Positions 25,004 to 33,169 of a DNA stretch of 50,402 nucleotides are shown here, piece by piece; position 1 is the stretch's first letter, and each line of letters opens with the position of its first letter. This DNA is from an uncultured Acidobacteriota bacterium (GTDB lineage Bacteria; Acidobacteriota; Thermoanaerobaculia; Gp7-AA8). Under the pieces are notes generated by a model. That model saw only the letters and a list, made by a program, of their open reading frames with translations, ran no database searches and was not told where the DNA came from. The stretch is taken from NCBI GenBank assembly GCA_937870635.1, contig CALMZP010000157.1, forward strand, positions 1-50,402. Reading direction: 5' to 3'. The position numbers and the translations under genes are program-made.

Positions 25004-26062
25004 CTATGCGTTTCCTTTCACTACGGTTTCACGGATGATCTCGTTGTCCATGTTCAGTTTCAGCTCGCCCTTCTCTACGAACTCGAACACCAGCGCCTGG
25101 ATGTTCCGCGCATAAAGAAGGCTGGCGTCGTGCGACATCGTCGCCGCCAGGTTCGAGACACCGAGGATGCGGACGCCGTTGTGCGACGTCTCGCCCGGTT
25201 TGGAGAGCTCGCAATTGCCGCCGGAATCGACCGCGAGGTCGATGATGATCGAGCCGGGACGCATCCCCTCGACCATCTCCCGCGTGACGAGAACCGGCGC
25301 TTTCTTGCCCGGCACCTGCGCGGTCGTGATCACCACGTCCGCGGCGGCGATGTGCCGCGTGACGATCTCGCGCTGCTGCCGGAGGAAGTCCGCGCTGACT
25401 TCTTTCGCGTATCCGCCGGCTCCTTCGCCGCTTTCCTGCATCGGCAGGTCGATGAAGCGACCGCCGAGAGAATGAACCTGTTCCTTGACGGCAGGTCGGA
25501 TGTCGGAGACCTCCACGACCGCGCCGAGGCGCCGCGCGGTGGCCAGCGCCTGCAGCCCGGCGACGCCCGCTCCCATCACGACCACCTTTGCCGGCTTGAT
25601 CGTGCCGGCGGCGGTCATCAGCAGAGGGAAGTAGCGCGGAAGCTCGGTCGCCGCGATGAGCGCTGCCCGGTATCCGGCAATGCTTGCCTGCGAGGAGAGC
25701 GCGTCCATCGTCTGGGCCTTCGTTGTTCGCGGGATGCGCTCCATCGAGAACGTCGTGATGTTCGGACTGGCCGTGGCGCGCATCGCGATGAGGATCGATC
25801 CCGCTCTCATGCGCGCGACATCAGCCGCCGGAGGCGCACCGACCGCCGCGACGATATCCGCCGCCGCGAAGCCGGACGCGCGATCGACGATCGCCGCGCC
25901 GGCCGCGGTGTACTCACTGTCCGGCATGAACGCCGACTCGCCGGCGCCCCGCTCGACGGAAACCGTCATCCCACCTTTGATGAACGCCTTCGCCGATTCC
26001 GGCGTCACCGCCACCCGCGTTTCCCCTGTTCCTGTTTCTTTCGGTACAAAGAGATTGACCAT
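25004..26062 (-). CDS. pntAA: NAD(P) transhydrogenase subunit alpha, NAD-binding part (PntA1)
   Basis: A 352-residue soluble subunit: LFVPKETGTGETRVAVTPES at the N terminus, the Rossmann motif VVMGAGVAGLQALATARRLGA, and a mobile-loop-like KEVSADFLRQQREIV region. It binds NAD(H) and docks on the membrane subunits. It opens the three-gene operon. The left end of the RAYT transposon lies 15 bases upstream of its ATG, so the insertion may have displaced or supplied its promoter. Confidence 0.95.
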   Translation of the reverse strand: MVNLFVPKETGTGETRVAVTPESAKAFIKGGMTVSVERGAGESAFMPDSEYTAAGAAIVDRASGFAAADIVAAVGAPPAADVARMRAGSILIAMRATASPNITTFSMERIPRTTKAQTMDALSSQASIAGYRAALIAATELPRYFPLLMTAAGTIKPAKVVVMGAGVAGLQALATARRLGAVVEVSDIRPAVKEQVHSLGGRFIDLPMQESGEGAGGYAKEVSADFLRQQREIVTRHIAAADVVITTAQVPGKKAPVLVTREMVEGMRPGSIIIDLAVDSGGNCELSKPGETSHNGVRILGVSNLAATMSHDASLLYARNIQALVFEFVEKGELKLNMDNEIIRETVVKGNA

Positions 26063-26076
26063 GCGCCGCGCATTGT

Positions 26077-27241
26077 CATGGTGTCAGGTCTGGAAAAACA
26101 ACTTTTCTTCCAATAGTGACGTGTGAGGGGGGCCCTTTTCGGCGGGCGCCGGCCGAGGTATCCTCGTCATTCCACGCCGGCCTGTCTGGGACGCCTTCCT
26201 CGCCGTCCGTTCGCTATTGCTCACCCAACCTTATGAGCAGGCCATTGCGTTTCATTGATCCCAACACCCTTCAACATGTAACCAGCCGCGGCAACCGAAA
26301 ACAGGACATCGTCCGTGATGACCGCGACTGTCTCAATTTCGTCGAGCTTCTGGCCCAGGCAGTCCTCGACCGCCAGTGGATTCTGCATGCCTGGGTTCTG
26401 ATGACCAACCACGTGCACCTTCTGGTGACGGCGCCATTGGGAAACCTCTCGGACGGCATGCGCGATCTTCTGGGCGACTACGCGTCGTCCTTTAACAAGA
26501 GGCACGCGCTCGTCGGTCATCTCTTTCAGCATCGCTATGACGCGAAGCCTGTTGAGCGCGAGCGTCATCAACTCGAGCTGACGCGCTATCTGCCGCTCAA
26601 TCCTGTCCGCTGCGGACTTGTACGGACCCCCGCGGAGTGGCCATGGAGTTCGTATCGTGCAACGGCTGGGTTGGAGCCCGTTCCGTCCTGGCTGACCGTT
26701 TCCGGGACATTGGCGACATTTCACCCTACGGATCGAGAAATCGCGCAACGAGAGTTCCGTCAGTTCGTGAGTCTCGCGCGCGGTGTCGAATATGACCCAT
26801 GGTCGGAACTGGTGAACGGGTGGATTCTCGGGTCTTCGGCTTTCTGCGAGAAGGTACAGAAATGGATCGACGCTAAACCGCGCAGCAACGAGCATCCGGT
26901 CCGGCAGCGACACCTCATCACGCCCGGCCTCGCCAGGCTCATCGAAGTGGTCAAGACTGAGTTGGGAGTCAGCGATCTTACCTTCAAAGGCCGCCCGCAA
27001 CGCGTCGCGCGCAGACTCGTCGCTGATCTGGGTCACGAAGAGTGCGGCGCTAAGTTCCCGGCGATCGGAGCGGCGCTTGGAGTGACCGCTTTTGGCGCAG
27101 CAAAACTTCGCTCGCGGAGCCAGGCCCTGTTGCCGGACGACCCTGAGTACCGCGCACTGCTGGAAAAAGTTCGGATTGCGCTGAGAGCGGGCAAGGGTGA
27201 AATTTTGGAAGAAATGTCCAATGTCCAGACCTGACACCATG
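26077..27241. mobile_element. RAYT-type transposon with 18-bp inverted ends
   Basis: CATGGTGTCAGGTCTGGA at 26077-26094 is repeated as an exact inverted copy at 27224-27241, enclosing a single Y1 transposase gene. The transposase stop lies inside the right end. The element sits tightly between pntA1 and the phosphatidylserine decarboxylase gene. A solo end differing at one base in 20 occurs at 41458-41477. Confidence 0.8.
26233..27234 (+). CDS. REP-associated tyrosine transposase (Y1/HUH, IS200-like)
   Basis: A 333-residue transposase. MSRPLRFIDPNTLQHVTSRGNRK opens the Y1 domain; the HUH metal-binding motif is NHVHLLV at about residue 62, and the likely catalytic Tyr is in GHLFQHRYDAKPVE. LTRYLPLNPVRCGLV and WPWSSYRA follow, both RAYT hallmarks. 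The C-terminal 80 residues carry a helix-turn-helix-like segment (LVADLGHEECGAKFPAIGAALGVT) seen in longer RAYTs. It nicks single-stranded DNA at hairpins using the Tyr. No frameshift is visible. ATG 26233 is chosen because the family starts there. Confidence 0.88.
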   Translation: MSRPLRFIDPNTLQHVTSRGNRKQDIVRDDRDCLNFVELLAQAVLDRQWILHAWVLMTNHVHLLVTAPLGNLSDGMRDLLGDYASSFNKRHALVGHLFQHRYDAKPVERERHQLELTRYLPLNPVRCGLVRTPAEWPWSSYRATAGLEPVPSWLTVSGTLATFHPTDREIAQREFRQFVSLARGVEYDPWSELVNGWILGSSAFCEKVQKWIDAKPRSNEHPVRQRHLITPGLARLIEVVKTELGVSDLTFKGRPQRVARRLVADLGHEECGAKFPAIGAALGVTAFGAAKLRSRSQALLPDDPEYRALLEKVRIALRAGKGEILEEMSNVQT

Positions 27242-27246
27242 ACGGT

Positions 27247-28062
27247 CTACACGGATTGGCCGTATCGCACCTTCTGCGGCGCGCGCAGCCGGACCTTGCG
27301 CAGGTCGATGCGGCCGGGCTCGAAGAGCATCACCACGCTCGAGCCCATGTGGAAGGTGCCGAGGCGCTCGCCGGCGGCGATGGGAATCGCGGGGGAGTAG
27401 TCGCGCGTCGCGGGCGTGCGCGTTCTCGATACATTCGAGATGAACGAGTCGTACACGACCGAGATCTTTCCGACGTTCGTCGCGCCGATCATCACCACGG
27501 CCACGAGACCATAGTTCGATTCGACATACGTCACGACGCGCTCGTTGATCGAGAACAATTCCTCGATATTCGCGAGCGACCAGTCGTTGACCGGCCAGAG
27601 CATGCCGGGGATGTGAACGCTGCGCACGATGCTGCCGCCGACCGGCGAATGCACGTGGTGATAATCCTGCGGCGAGAGATAGAGATTGAAGAACGTGCCG
27701 TTCTCGTATCGCGCGGCATTGGCAGGGTCGCCGAGGAATTTCGCGAGCGTGTACGTCTTGCCTTTGATCTGTTCGAGACGTCCGCCGGTGACCGGGCCGA
27801 AGTTGCGCAGAGTCCCGTCGACCGGGCTGACGAGGTCGCTCTCGATCGGACGCAGCCCTTCGCGCAGATCGCGAATGAAGAAATGTCCGATCGACGGATA
27901 CTCGTGCAGCTCACGCCCCGCGGCGTCGACATCGATCTGGTAGGTATTGGCGAACCAGCGGACGAGCCGCCGCGCGATCGGCCGCGGAAGCCGCGCGTGC
28001 ACCAGATGGCCGATCGTCCGGCTCAGGTGATTCTTGGGAACGTAGCGTAGAAATCGATACAT
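27247..28062 (-). CDS. psd: Phosphatidylserine decarboxylase proenzyme
   Basis: A 271-residue proenzyme. SPVDGTLRNFG, FFNLYLSPQDYHHVHSPVGG and the self-cleavage motif near the C terminus (FHMGSSVVMLF, a GSS form of the usual GST) are all present. Cleavage between Gly and Ser creates the pyruvoyl cofactor. It makes phosphatidylethanolamine from phosphatidylserine at the membrane. The N terminus (MYRFLRYVPKNHLSRTIGHLVHARLP) matches the family. It is divergent from the esterase gene with only 29 bases between starts. Confidence 0.94.
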   Translation of the reverse strand: MYRFLRYVPKNHLSRTIGHLVHARLPRPIARRLVRWFANTYQIDVDAAGRELHEYPSIGHFFIRDLREGLRPIESDLVSPVDGTLRNFGPVTGGRLEQIKGKTYTLAKFLGDPANAARYENGTFFNLYLSPQDYHHVHSPVGGSIVRSVHIPGMLWPVNDWSLANIEELFSINERVVTYVESNYGLVAVVMIGATNVGKISVVYDSFISNVSRTRTPATRDYSPAIPIAAGERLGTFHMGSSVVMLFEPGRIDLRKVRLRAPQKVRYGQSV

Positions 28063-28091
28063 CGCAGGTTACGATTAGCGCAAAGAGTGCC

Positions 28092-28700
28092 ATGAACCGA
28101 AAGGTCGCAATCGCTGTCGCCGCAGCCGCCCTCCTTCTTCTATGGTTTCTCTGGCCCTCCCGGACGATCACCAATCGCGACTCGAAGGGAACGACCGTCG
28201 TCGCGTTCGGCGATTCTCTCACCGCAGGCTACGGCGCGAACGCCGGCGAAGACTATCCTTCTCAGCTCTCCCGGCGGGTAGGAATCCCCATCATCAATGA
28301 AGGGATCAACGGCGACACCACCGAATCGGCGCTGCCGCGCCTCCCGGACGTCCTCTCCCACAACCCCCGCATCGTCATCGTCGGCCTTGGCGGCAACGAT
28401 TACCTGCGGGGCGTCCCCATCGCGACGACCGAGGCGAACCTGCGGTCGATCATCCGCCAGATCCACGCCGGCGGCTCCATGGTCATCCTCCTCGGCTTCA
28501 ACTTCCCGAGCCTCGGCGCGAATTACGGGAAGATGTACGAGCGCGTGGCCGATGAAGAGCAGACGCAACTCGTCCCCGACATGCTCGACGGCATTCTGAG
28601 CGACCCGACGAAGAAGAGTGACGACGTCCATCCGAACGGCAACGGTTACGCGGTGATGGCCGATCGGGTCGAGGGCACGCTCAAGCGGCTGATGAGATAG
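28092..28700 (+). CDS. GDSL-type esterase/lysophospholipase (TesA-like)
   Basis: A 202-residue protein with an N-terminal membrane-spanning or uncleaved signal segment (VAIAVAAAALLLLWFLW). SGNH motifs: VVAFGDSLTAGYG (nucleophile Ser), INGDTTESALPRL (Gly), VGLGGNDYLRG (Asn) and DDVHPNGNGYAVMA (Asp, His). It hydrolyses short esters, thioesters or lysophospholipids in the periplasm. Divergent from psd, so a phospholipid role is plausible but unproven. The last 20 bases overlap the convergent aldo/keto reductase gene. Confidence 0.93.
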   Translation: MNRKVAIAVAAAALLLLWFLWPSRTITNRDSKGTTVVAFGDSLTAGYGANAGEDYPSQLSRRVGIPIINEGINGDTTESALPRLPDVLSHNPRIVIVGLGGNDYLRGVPIATTEANLRSIIRQIHAGGSMVILLGFNFPSLGANYGKMYERVADEEQTQLVPDMLDGILSDPTKKSDDVHPNGNGYAVMADRVEGTLKRLMR

Positions 28701-29490
28701 TCTCGATCGTCTCGATCTCTTCCGGCGAAAGGACAAGGTCCACCGCCGCGAGATCATCGCGCATGTGCGCGGGGTCGGAGGTGCCGGTCAGGCAGACCAT
28801 CCCCACCTGGAGCGCAAAGGCGAAGACGACGCGCGTCACGCTGACGCCATGCTTCTCCGCGATCCGGGCCATGACGGCACTCTGCAGTTCCTCGACATTG
28901 GCGGTCAGGAGCGAAAAGCCCTGATAGGTGATCCCTTCGCGCCGGCAGACGGCGCGGGTCTGGCGGTCCCATCCCATCCGCGCAAAGCATCGGTTCTGCA
29001 CGAAGGCAGGCCTGACCTCGGCGAACGAACAGAGCGTCGCGACCTGTTCCGCGGTCACGTTGCTCACGCCGATGAAACGCGTCCGCCCTTCGCGCTGCAG
29101 CGCCTCCATCGCTCGCCAGACCTCTTCGTCACCCTTCGACAATCCGCGGCGCGACCGCGGTCCGTGCAGGATGTAGCTGTCGACATAGTCGGTGCCGAGG
29201 TTGAGGAGGGAGCGCTCGAACGATTGGCGGACCTGGGTGGGGAAATCGGCGCCCGGGTCGTAGGGGAGGCGCGAGTCCTGTCCCTCGACGTATGTGTACT
29301 TTGTTTGCAGAAAGAGCTCTTCGCGCGGAAACGCGCGGATCGCGGCGCCGGCGCCGGCTTCGTAGTAATGCCTGCGTTGATTGGCGGTGTCGATCCCGCG
29401 AAAGCCCTCCGCCAGAGCCAGTTTTACGAGCCTCTCGGTCCTGTCCTCTTTCCAGGCGGTGCCATAGAGGAACCTCGGGATGTCGATCAT
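28681..29490 (-). CDS. Aldo/keto reductase
   Basis: A 269-residue TIM-barrel oxidoreductase. The catalytic tetrad is visible: Asp in FRGIDTANQ, Tyr in HYYEAGAG, Lys in FLQTKYTY and His in DSYILHGPRS. GVSNVTAEQV and the late cofactor-binding VCLTGTSDPAHMRDDL also fit. It reduces aldehydes or ketones with NADPH; the substrate is unknown. Length is slightly short of the usual 280-320 residues. Divergent from the O-antigen ligase gene with 20 bases between starts. Confidence 0.9.
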   Translation of the reverse strand: MIDIPRFLYGTAWKEDRTERLVKLALAEGFRGIDTANQRRHYYEAGAGAAIRAFPREELFLQTKYTYVEGQDSRLPYDPGADFPTQVRQSFERSLLNLGTDYVDSYILHGPRSRRGLSKGDEEVWRAMEALQREGRTRFIGVSNVTAEQVATLCSFAEVRPAFVQNRCFARMGWDRQTRAVCRREGITYQGFSLLTANVEELQSAVMARIAEKHGVSVTRVVFAFALQVGMVCLTGTSDPAHMRDDLAAVDLVLSPEEIETIETISSAA

Positions 29491-29510
29491 GATGTCATTC
29501 TGACGCAGTC

Positions 29511-31118
29511 ATGGAAGATCAGGTACTCGTCGCAGCGGAACCTGTGCCGTCGAAGGCGCCGCGGTCGCTGCTGCAGCTCGGTGCGATCGCGGTCGTCTTC
29601 GCGGCCTCGCCGACCCGCGCGTTCGATCTCGATCGCTTCCTCGTTCCGAAAGAGCTGGCTCTTCATCTGACGGCGCTGCTGGCGGGACTGGTCGCGATTC
29701 GTTGGGTACGCCGCTCGAATGCCGGCTGGATCGATCTCGCGCTCGGCTCATATCTGCTGCTGAGCATCGTGTCCGCAGTGTTCGCGACGAATCCCTGGCT
29801 TGCGGCGAGGGCTGTGGCTTTGAGCGCCTCCGCGTTCGTTCTCTACTGGACCGCGCGAGCTTTGCGCGTGGCCGGGCTGGAGAGGGTGGTGGTGAACACG
29901 GTCGCATTTGCCGTGGTGCTCGCCGCGATGACGTCGCTCGTGCAGGCATACGGACTCGAGCTGACGATCTTCTCGCCGAATCGCGCACCCGGCGGCACGC
30001 TCGGAAATCGCAATTTCGTGGCGCACGCGGCGGCGTTCGGTCTGCCGCTAGTCGTTCTCGCCGGACTGCGGGCGCGGCGTCTGAGCGGTGTGCTGCTCGG
30101 GGCGTTCGGACTGTCGATCGTGATCGCCGTTCTCGTTCTGACACGATCGCGCGCGGCGTGGCTCGCCGCGGCGGCGGCCGTCGCCATCATCGGCGCGGCC
30201 TTCATCCTGTTCGGCGCCCTGCGACGTGAAGGGAAGGTGTGGCGGCGCGTTGTGATTCTCGCCATCTTCGCGGCGGCGGGCGCGGTTGCGGCGCTGGCCA
30301 TTCCGAACACGCTGCGCTGGCGCAGCGAGAATCCGTATCTCGATTCGGTGAACGACATCGCCAACTACGAAGAGGGAAGCGGCCGCGGACGGCTGATTCA
30401 GTACGAGCGGACCTTGCGCATGGCCGCTGCGTATCCCGTGTTCGGGGTCGGGCCGGGAAACTGGCCGGTGCAGTACCCGGAGTTCGCGGCACGACGTGAT
30501 CCGTCGATGGACCGCTCGGTCGGTGGCGTCACGTACAACCCGTGGCCGAGCAGCGACTGGGTGGCGTTCGTATCGGAGCGTGGCTTCCTCGCCGCGGGCG
30601 TGCTCATCCTGGCCATCGCCGGAATTGCTGTGGTGAACGTGAAACGGCTGTGGACCGCGCACACATCGGACGAGGCGCTCGAAGCAGCGGCACTGCTGGC
30701 GACGCTGGCGGCGGCGGTGATCGCCGGCCTCTTCGACGCGGTGCTGCTGCTCGCGCTCCCCGCCCAGCTGGTCTTCACCGCCGCCGGTGCCCTCGGCGCT
30801 CCCGGTGGAGCCGCGGGCGATCCTGGTGGAGCCGCGGGCGATCCCGCCCGCGTATCGCGTCAAAGGATGCGCGGTGCGCGGAATTTCGTTTTCGTCATCG
30901 CCCTCGTCATCGCGGCGATCGGCGCCGCGCGGAGTACGGCACAGATCGTGGCGATGGAGATCTACGCCACGACGAACGACCGCGCGCTTCTGAGTACAGC
31001 GTCGCGGATCGATCCCGGCAACTACCGGCTGCACCTGAAGATCGGCGGCCGCGATCACGGCTGCAAAGCGGCGGCGCTCTTCCCGCACGCGCACGAGGCG
31101 GAAAGACGCTGCCGGTAG
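29511..31118 (+). CDS. O-antigen ligase/polymerase-family membrane protein
   Basis: A 535-residue protein with about 10-12 helices. The Wzy_C-type region is recognisable: SRAAWLAAAAAVAIIGAAF, then the large periplasmic loop containing GRGRLIQYERTLRMA, YPVFGVGPGNWPVQYPEF and SSDWVAFVSERGFLAAG. Relatives join O-antigen or other glycans to lipid or protein. Residues about 432-446 (GGAAGDPGGAAGDPA) come from two 21-bp tandem copies of a REP-B-like sequence inserted in frame. The C terminus lacks TPR repeats found in longer relatives and ends in a Cys-containing tail. Confidence 0.82.
   Translation: MEDQVLVAAEPVPSKAPRSLLQLGAIAVVFAASPTRAFDLDRFLVPKELALHLTALLAGLVAIRWVRRSNAGWIDLALGSYLLLSIVSAVFATNPWLAARAVALSASAFVLYWTARALRVAGLERVVVNTVAFAVVLAAMTSLVQAYGLELTIFSPNRAPGGTLGNRNFVAHAAAFGLPLVVLAGLRARRLSGVLLGAFGLSIVIAVLVLTRSRAAWLAAAAAVAIIGAAFILFGALRREGKVWRRVVILAIFAAAGAVAALAIPNTLRWRSENPYLDSVNDIANYEEGSGRGRLIQYERTLRMAAAYPVFGVGPGNWPVQYPEFAARRDPSMDRSVGGVTYNPWPSSDWVAFVSERGFLAAGVLILAIAGIAVVNVKRLWTAHTSDEALEAAALLATLAAAVIAGLFDAVLLLALPAQLVFTAAGALGAPGGAAGDPGGAAGDPARVSRQRMRGARNFVFVIALVIAAIGAARSTAQIVAMEIYATTNDRALLSTASRIDPGNYRLHLKIGGRDHGCKAAALFPHAHEAERRCR
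30804..30852. repeat. REP-B-like tandem duplication inside a gene
   Basis: A 21-bp unit starting GGTGGAGCCGCGGGCGATCC occurs twice, at 30804-30824 and 30825-30845, and runs into GCCCGCG, completing a palindrome like that at 22624-22689. It stays in frame and encodes two GGAAGDP copies in a loop of the ligase. Confidence 0.75.
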
Positions 31119-31132
31119 ACAGGTGGAGCCGC

Positions 31133-31237
31133 GTGTCATCCCGAGCGTAGCGAGGGACCTGAGTGTGAAGGGGGCGCGAGGATCGAGCCTCGTGCCGCCC
31201 GGCCCCCCCAGGTCCCTCGCTCACGCTCAGGATGACA
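31133..31237. repeat. Dispersed palindrome, REP-A variant
   Basis: Ends GTGTCATCCCGAGCGTAGC and CTCACGCTCAGGATGACA are inverted, and inner GAGGGACCTG pairs with CAGGTCCCTC. It fills the gap between the ligase and DUF1028 genes and is a diverged member of the REP-A group. Confidence 0.75.
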
Positions 31238-31262
31238 AGCGGTGTTTCGCTAAAGTATCCCC

Positions 31263-32000
31263 ATGCGAAAGCTTCTTCTGCTCCTCCTTCTCGCCCTCCC
31301 CCTTCACGCCGCCGATCCCGTCGCCACCTTCTCGATCCTCGGCTTCGACCCGAAGACGGGCGAGGTGGGCGGAGCGGTGCAGTCGCGCGTCTTCTCCGTT
31401 GGCAACGGCGTGTTATGGGCGGAGGCGGGTGTCGGCGTCGTTGCGACGCAGGCTGTCATCGACGTGGCCTACGGCCAGCGAGGACTCGAGCTGTTGCGCG
31501 CCGGGTTGACGCCCGAAGCCGCGGTCAAGGCCATCTGGGAGAGCGATCCAGACCCGCGGCCCGCCGACTGGACGAAGCAGGGCCGCCAGTTCGCGATCAT
31601 GGACACGAAAGGCAACTACGCCGCATTCACTGGCCCGAAGGCCAGCGCGTGGGCCGGCAATCGAGGCGGAAAGTTCTGCACGGCGCAGGGAAACATCCTG
31701 GCCGGCGAAGCGGTCGTGGCCGACATGGTCACTGCCTTCGAGAACACTGAAGGGCATCTCTCCTACAAACTGATGGCCGCCCTCGATGCCGGCCAGAAGG
31801 CCGGCGGCGATATCCGCGGCATGCAGTCCGCGGCGATCCTCATCGTGAAGAAGGATGGCGGCGTGTGGCTCAACAACGACGTGGTGATGCGCCTCCAGGT
31901 CGACGACAGCAAGGAGCCGCTTGTGGAACTGCGCCGGCTGATCGACCTCGCCGCGAAACAGCGCGACCGGATCGCAGCGAGCCGCGAACCGAAGCGCTGA
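31263..32000 (+). CDS. DUF1028-family secreted Ntn-hydrolase-like protein
   Basis: A 245-residue protein with signal peptide MRKLLLLLLLALPLHA. The mature part matches DUF1028: PVATFSILGFDPKTGEVG, AVQSRVFSVGNGVLWAEAGVG, VATQAVIDVAYGQRGLELL, and TAQGNILAGEAVVADM. The family is related to Ntn-hydrolases and may have peptidase or amidase activity, unproven. The mature start is not an exposed Ser/Thr/Cys, so self-processing is not obvious. Ribosome-binding site is weak. It is followed by a heptamer array. Confidence 0.88.
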   Translation: MRKLLLLLLLALPLHAADPVATFSILGFDPKTGEVGGAVQSRVFSVGNGVLWAEAGVGVVATQAVIDVAYGQRGLELLRAGLTPEAAVKAIWESDPDPRPADWTKQGRQFAIMDTKGNYAAFTGPKASAWAGNRGGKFCTAQGNILAGEAVVADMVTAFENTEGHLSYKLMAALDAGQKAGGDIRGMQSAAILIVKKDGGVWLNNDVVMRLQVDDSKEPLVELRRLIDLAAKQRDRIAASREPKR

Positions 32001-32030
32001 GCCTCGGGGCATAGCTGCGACATCGGACCT

Positions 32031-32140
32031 CCTTGGACCTTGGACCTTGGGATTGCCACCCAACGGACCACCCAGTGCGGCTACCTCTCCCAAGGTCCAA
32101 GGTCCAAGGTCCAAGGTCCAGGGTCCAGGGTCCAGGGTCC
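32031..32140. repeat. Inverted heptamer arrays, unit CCTTGGA
   Basis: Three copies of CCTTGGA (32031-32051, the last ending in GGG) face four inverted copies of CCAAGGT (32090-32117) and three copies of the variant CCAGGGT (32118-32138). The array ends four bases before the stop of the convergent ATP-grasp gene. Like the array at 20681-20743, one arm is a block of pure units followed by exactly three one-base variants. Confidence 0.92.
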
Positions 32141-32143
32141 GTC

Positions 32144-33169
32144 TCACCGGCCCGCGGCCCGCAAGAGCGCCAGATCGAGCACCTTCTGGATGAGCGCCGG
32201 ATACTCGATCCCTGCCTCCTCCGCCGCCGACGCGAATTCTTCGCTGCGGGCGATGTCGGGATTCGGGTTGGCTTCGAGGAAGTAGATCTTTCCGTCGGCG
32301 CCGAGGCGGTAGTCGATGCGCATGTAGCCATCGAGGTCGAGTGTGCGGGCGATGCGCTTCGTCGTCCGCACGATGTGGTTCTGCAACTCCTCCGGCAGAT
32401 CCTCGGCCTTTTGCTGAAAGATGCCGCGGCGGCGCTGGTACTCGGGATCGTGTTTGACCGACGCTGTTGCGATCGGAGCGGCGCCCGGCGCGAGATTCTC
32501 GAAGACCAGCTCCCAGATCGGCAGCACCTGCAGGCGGCGGTTGCCGATCACACCGGCGTAGAACTCGCGGCCGGCGATGTATTGCTCGGCGATCGCATCG
32601 GTGCCGTTGCGCTGATGGATGAAGAGGACTCGTTCTCGCAACTTCTCGTCGTTGTCGACGATCGATGCCTGCGAAATGCCGAGTGATGCTTCGTGGGTGA
32701 GGCTTTTGACGATGAGTGGGAAGTCGAGACCTTTCGGGCGGCGGACTCGGCGCCCGCGCTCGAACACGGCGAACTTCGGCACGACCATGTGGTGATAGGC
32801 AAGAAGCTTTTTCGAGAGCGCCTTGTCGCGCGAGAGAACCATCCCGCGCGGATTGCATCCCGTGTAGGCGACCTGCATCAGTTCCAGGTAGCTGACGACG
32901 TGATGGTCGAACTCCTGTTGTCCGAGAAATTCTTCGAGCAGGTTGAAGACGACGTCAGGCTTCCACTCCTCGATGACGTCGCGGATCGGCGTGAGCTCGT
33001 CGCGCACCGCGACTGCTCGCACTTTGTGGCCGAGCTTCTTGAGTGTCTTCATGACGTCGAACTCGGTCTTCCACTCGTAGGCCTGCCGTTCGGTGTACTC
33101 GTCCGGGTTATCCGGCGGCACGGTCGACGGGTGCATGAGGGCGACGACGCGCAGTCTCTTCCGCTTCAT
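32144..33169 (-). CDS. ATP-grasp ligase, D-alanine-D-alanine-ligase-like
   Basis: A 341-residue ATP-grasp enzyme. Key segments: PDVVFNLLEEFLGQQEFDHH, the substrate-side YTGCNPRGMVLSRDKALSKKLL, the ATP-binding FPLIVKSLTHEASLGISQAS, EQYIAGREFYAGVIGNRRL, and the metal-binding DYRLGADGKIYFLEANPNPDI. It should form an amide bond between a carboxylate and an amine. True Ddl enzymes belong with cell-wall genes; here it is coupled to a zinc peptidase by an ATGA overlap, suggesting a peptide-modification pathway. A paralogue lies at 47651-48709. Confidence 0.88.
   Translation of the reverse strand: MKRKRLRVVALMHPSTVPPDNPDEYTERQAYEWKTEFDVMKTLKKLGHKVRAVAVRDELTPIRDVIEEWKPDVVFNLLEEFLGQQEFDHHVVSYLELMQVAYTGCNPRGMVLSRDKALSKKLLAYHHMVVPKFAVFERGRRVRRPKGLDFPLIVKSLTHEASLGISQASIVDNDEKLRERVLFIHQRNGTDAIAEQYIAGREFYAGVIGNRRLQVLPIWELVFENLAPGAAPIATASVKHDPEYQRRRGIFQQKAEDLPEELQNHIVRTTKRIARTLDLDGYMRIDYRLGADGKIYFLEANPNPDIARSEEFASAAEEAGIEYPALIQKVLDLALLRAAGR

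Noticed and set aside
32144-33169. True D-alanine-D-alanine ligase ddl
   Set aside because: No peptidoglycan genes nearby, a paralogue is present and the partner is a cytoplasmic zinc peptidase.
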